The translations under genes and the position numbers were made by a program. Shown here in pieces: positions 62,871 through 64,000 of a stretch of DNA of 64,000 bases. The stretch lies in assembly GCA_049652985.1 (NCBI GenBank), contig JBASFK010000004.1:283601-347600 (forward strand), in the 5' to 3' direction. The notes beneath the pieces are model-generated. The model had not been told where the DNA came from, made no database searches, and was given only the letters and a program-made list of their open reading frames with translations. The number at the start of each line of letters is the position of its first letter. The stretch's first letter is position 1. Source of the stretch: UBA7657 sp049652985 (GTDB lineage: Bacteria > Pseudomonadota > Alphaproteobacteria > Micavibrionales > Micavibrionaceae).

Positions 62871-63752
62871 ATGATCATTCCCCTATGGGCAGTTTTTGGT
62901 CTGGGCGCGGCGGCACTTTCCGCCGGCATGATGTTGCTCCAGGAAAAATTCAGGGTGAACGGCTACGCGGTCGCGTTCTGGAACAAGGCCGCGTGCCTGC
63001 TGATCGCGTTTCCGTTCCTGCTGGTGCATGGCTTGCCGGGAAGCCCGGTTTTTTACGGGCTGCTTTTTGCGACGTCTGTAATTTATGCCATCAGCGACGT
63101 GGTGTTTTTCTCTTCCATTCCAAAAAACAGCGCAGGCGCGGTTTCGCGCCTGGTGCCCACGGCCTCCGTCATTGGTTTTCTGTTGTGGTTCGTGATTGAC
63201 CCGGGCCTATTCGAAAAATATTCAGCCGCGCCTTATATTTCCGGCGTGATTTTCATGACGCTCTGCCTGTTCGCGTTCTTTGCCTTTCGCCTCAAGAAAT
63301 GCACCGTCACGATGCAGACCCTGCGCGATGTCTGGTTCGTGATTTTCGCGGCGACCACCGGGCCGATCCTGACCAAGCTCATGACATTTCACGCCGACAT
63401 GGAGCAGGCGCGCTATGCCTATGTATTCTTCCAGGCGCTGATGATGATGAGTTTGATGCTGGTTTATCTTTTCATCCGGAAGCCTGTGTCGGTCGGTATT
63501 TTTTTCGCACGCGCGACCTGGCAGCAGGGATTGCTGATCGGGCTGTTCGGCGCGGGGGCTGTGCTGCTGAAATTCACGTCGTATTACTATATCGACAACC
63601 CGGCCTATATCCCGGCGATCATAGCCCTTGATTCCGTTATCATTTTAGGCGTTTACAGCCTCTGGGGCAAAAAAAGCGAGGGCGATGTGCGCTCCGGCCT
63701 GGGCATTGTGGCTTGCGCGGCAGCCCTGATTATCCTGAAAGCGCAAATTTAG
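62871..63752 (+). CDS. EamA-like (DMT superfamily) transporter
   Basis: This 293-residue membrane protein has about ten hydrophobic segments, in two similar halves: FGLGAAALSAGMMLLQEKFR near the start and FGAGAVLLKFTSYYYIDNPA in the second half. This is the layout of the drug/metabolite transporter (EamA) superfamily. Substrate is unknown. It ends just before the terminator and tuf, and reads in the same direction. Confidence 0.82.
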   Translation: MIIPLWAVFGLGAAALSAGMMLLQEKFRVNGYAVAFWNKAACLLIAFPFLLVHGLPGSPVFYGLLFATSVIYAISDVVFFSSIPKNSAGAVSRLVPTASVIGFLLWFVIDPGLFEKYSAAPYISGVIFMTLCLFAFFAFRLKKCTVTMQTLRDVWFVIFAATTGPILTKLMTFHADMEQARYAYVFFQALMMMSLMLVYLFIRKPVSVGIFFARATWQQGLLIGLFGAGAVLLKFTSYYYIDNPAYIPAIIALDSVIILGVYSLWGKKSEGDVRSGLGIVACAAALIILKAQI

Positions 63753-63757
63753 TTATT

Positions 63758-63789
63758 AAAACCCGTTGACTTTGGCCCCCGGGTTTTTT
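63758..63789 (+). terminator. Intrinsic terminator before tuf
   Basis: AAAACCCG (63758-63765) pairs with CGGGTTTT (63780-63787) around a 14-base loop and continues into a T-run. It would stop transcripts from the EamA gene. Confidence 0.75.
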
Positions 63790-63794
63790 AAATA
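63766..63794 (+). promoter_or_regulatory. Possible tuf promoter overlapping the terminator
   Basis: TTGACT at 63766-63771 and TAAATA at 63789-63794 have a 17-base spacing. The -35 lies in the loop of the hairpin. tuf starts 83 bases downstream, after an AAGGAAA ribosome-binding site. Confidence 0.4.
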
Positions 63795-63876
63795 AACCCA
63801 TGATTTTGTTCAACTCCGGCGGGTTTAGTGTCAACGACGCGGCCCTGGAGCCGATAACCTGCAAGGAAACTAAAAA

Positions 63877-64000
63877 ATGTCTAAGGAAAAATTCGAGCGG
63901 AACAAGCCGCACGTGAATATCGGAACGATCGGTCACGTTGACCACGGGAAGACGACTTTGACGGCGGCGCTGACGAAGCTGTTTTCGAAGAACCCGCAGG
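63877..64000 (+). CDS. tuf: Elongation factor Tu (3' end outside window)
   Basis: EF-Tu delivers aminoacyl-tRNA to the ribosome. The first 41 residues are visible, beginning MSKEKFERNKPHVNIGTIGH with the G1 loop GHVDHGKTTL (residues 19-28). The gene runs past base 64000. A strong AAGGAAA ribosome-binding site precedes the ATG. Confidence 0.97.
   Translation, partial: MSKEKFERNKPHVNIGTIGHVDHGKTTLTAALTKLFSKNPQ

Overview
This looks like a chromosomal window from an alphaproteobacterium. The evidence is a clear GcrA cell-cycle regulator, the gene orders acpS-lepB-rnc-era and rpsF-rpsR-rplI-dnaB, a single bifunctional Rsh next to rpoZ, a threonine synthase beside an M16 processing-type peptidase, and a CnoX-type thioredoxin-TPR protein. 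GC content is moderately high by eye. I cannot fix the order or genus from sequence alone. Free-living or predatory, little-studied lineages are possible. Nearly everything is housekeeping, genes are tightly packed, and I see no rRNA operon, insertion sequence or CRISPR array.

Layout. 1-3.8 kb: the end of pdxS, then pdxT, thrC and an M16 peptidase. 3.8-7.4 kb (minus): YqgE, a glycosyltransferase and an asparagine synthetase. 7.5-13.8 kb: an unknown gene, then mltG and a fatty-acid cluster (fabF, acpP, a HAD phosphatase, fabG, fabD). Two small unknown genes on the opposite strand interrupt this cluster. 14.1-17.6 kb: an unknown gene, rpsF-rpsR-rplI and dnaB. 17.7-21.1 kb: a 1153-residue unknown protein with EF-hand loops, a coiled coil and a glycine-zipper segment. 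21.3-28.7 kb: cell-envelope genes (alr, a VanX-like peptidase, mlaE-mlaF, PBP1a) and an amino-acid permease. 28.8-31.7 kb: an Entner-Doudoroff edd-eda operon with a promoter and operator-like palindrome. 31.7-37.1 kb: tRNA-Gly, two small unknown genes, and a run of YbaK-like deacylase, CnoX, Lon-N domain protein, UPF0434 and leuA, then a uracil-DNA glycosylase. 37.2-42.8 kb: rpoZ, rsh, an acyl-CoA ligase, a double cold-shock protein and gcrA. 42.9-46.3 kb (minus): DUF2062, acpS, lepB, rnc, era. 46.4-55 kb: apt, then pheT, pheS, rplT, rpmI, polA and rlmB on the minus strand. 55-60.4 kb: tRNA-Tyr, a cation-efflux protein, a radical-SAM protein, a GIY-YIG gene between hairpin repeats, glucokinase, a polysaccharide deacetylase-like protein, and tRNA-Gly followed by a probable decayed integration site. 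60.4-64 kb: a hybrid histidine kinase, a small membrane-anchored protein, an EamA transporter and the start of tuf.

How it fits together: glucokinase plus Edd/Eda give a glucose-to-Entner-Doudoroff route, although the dehydrogenase steps are not here. The alr, MltG, PBP1a and D,D-peptidase genes serve peptidoglycan metabolism, and fab, acpP, acpS and fadD serve lipids. Convergent genes are unusually tightly abutted: four pairs share a 4-base stop-codon overlap. The least explained items are the 1153-residue protein, the small-gene pair inside the fab cluster, and the tRNA-Gly 3'-end duplication.
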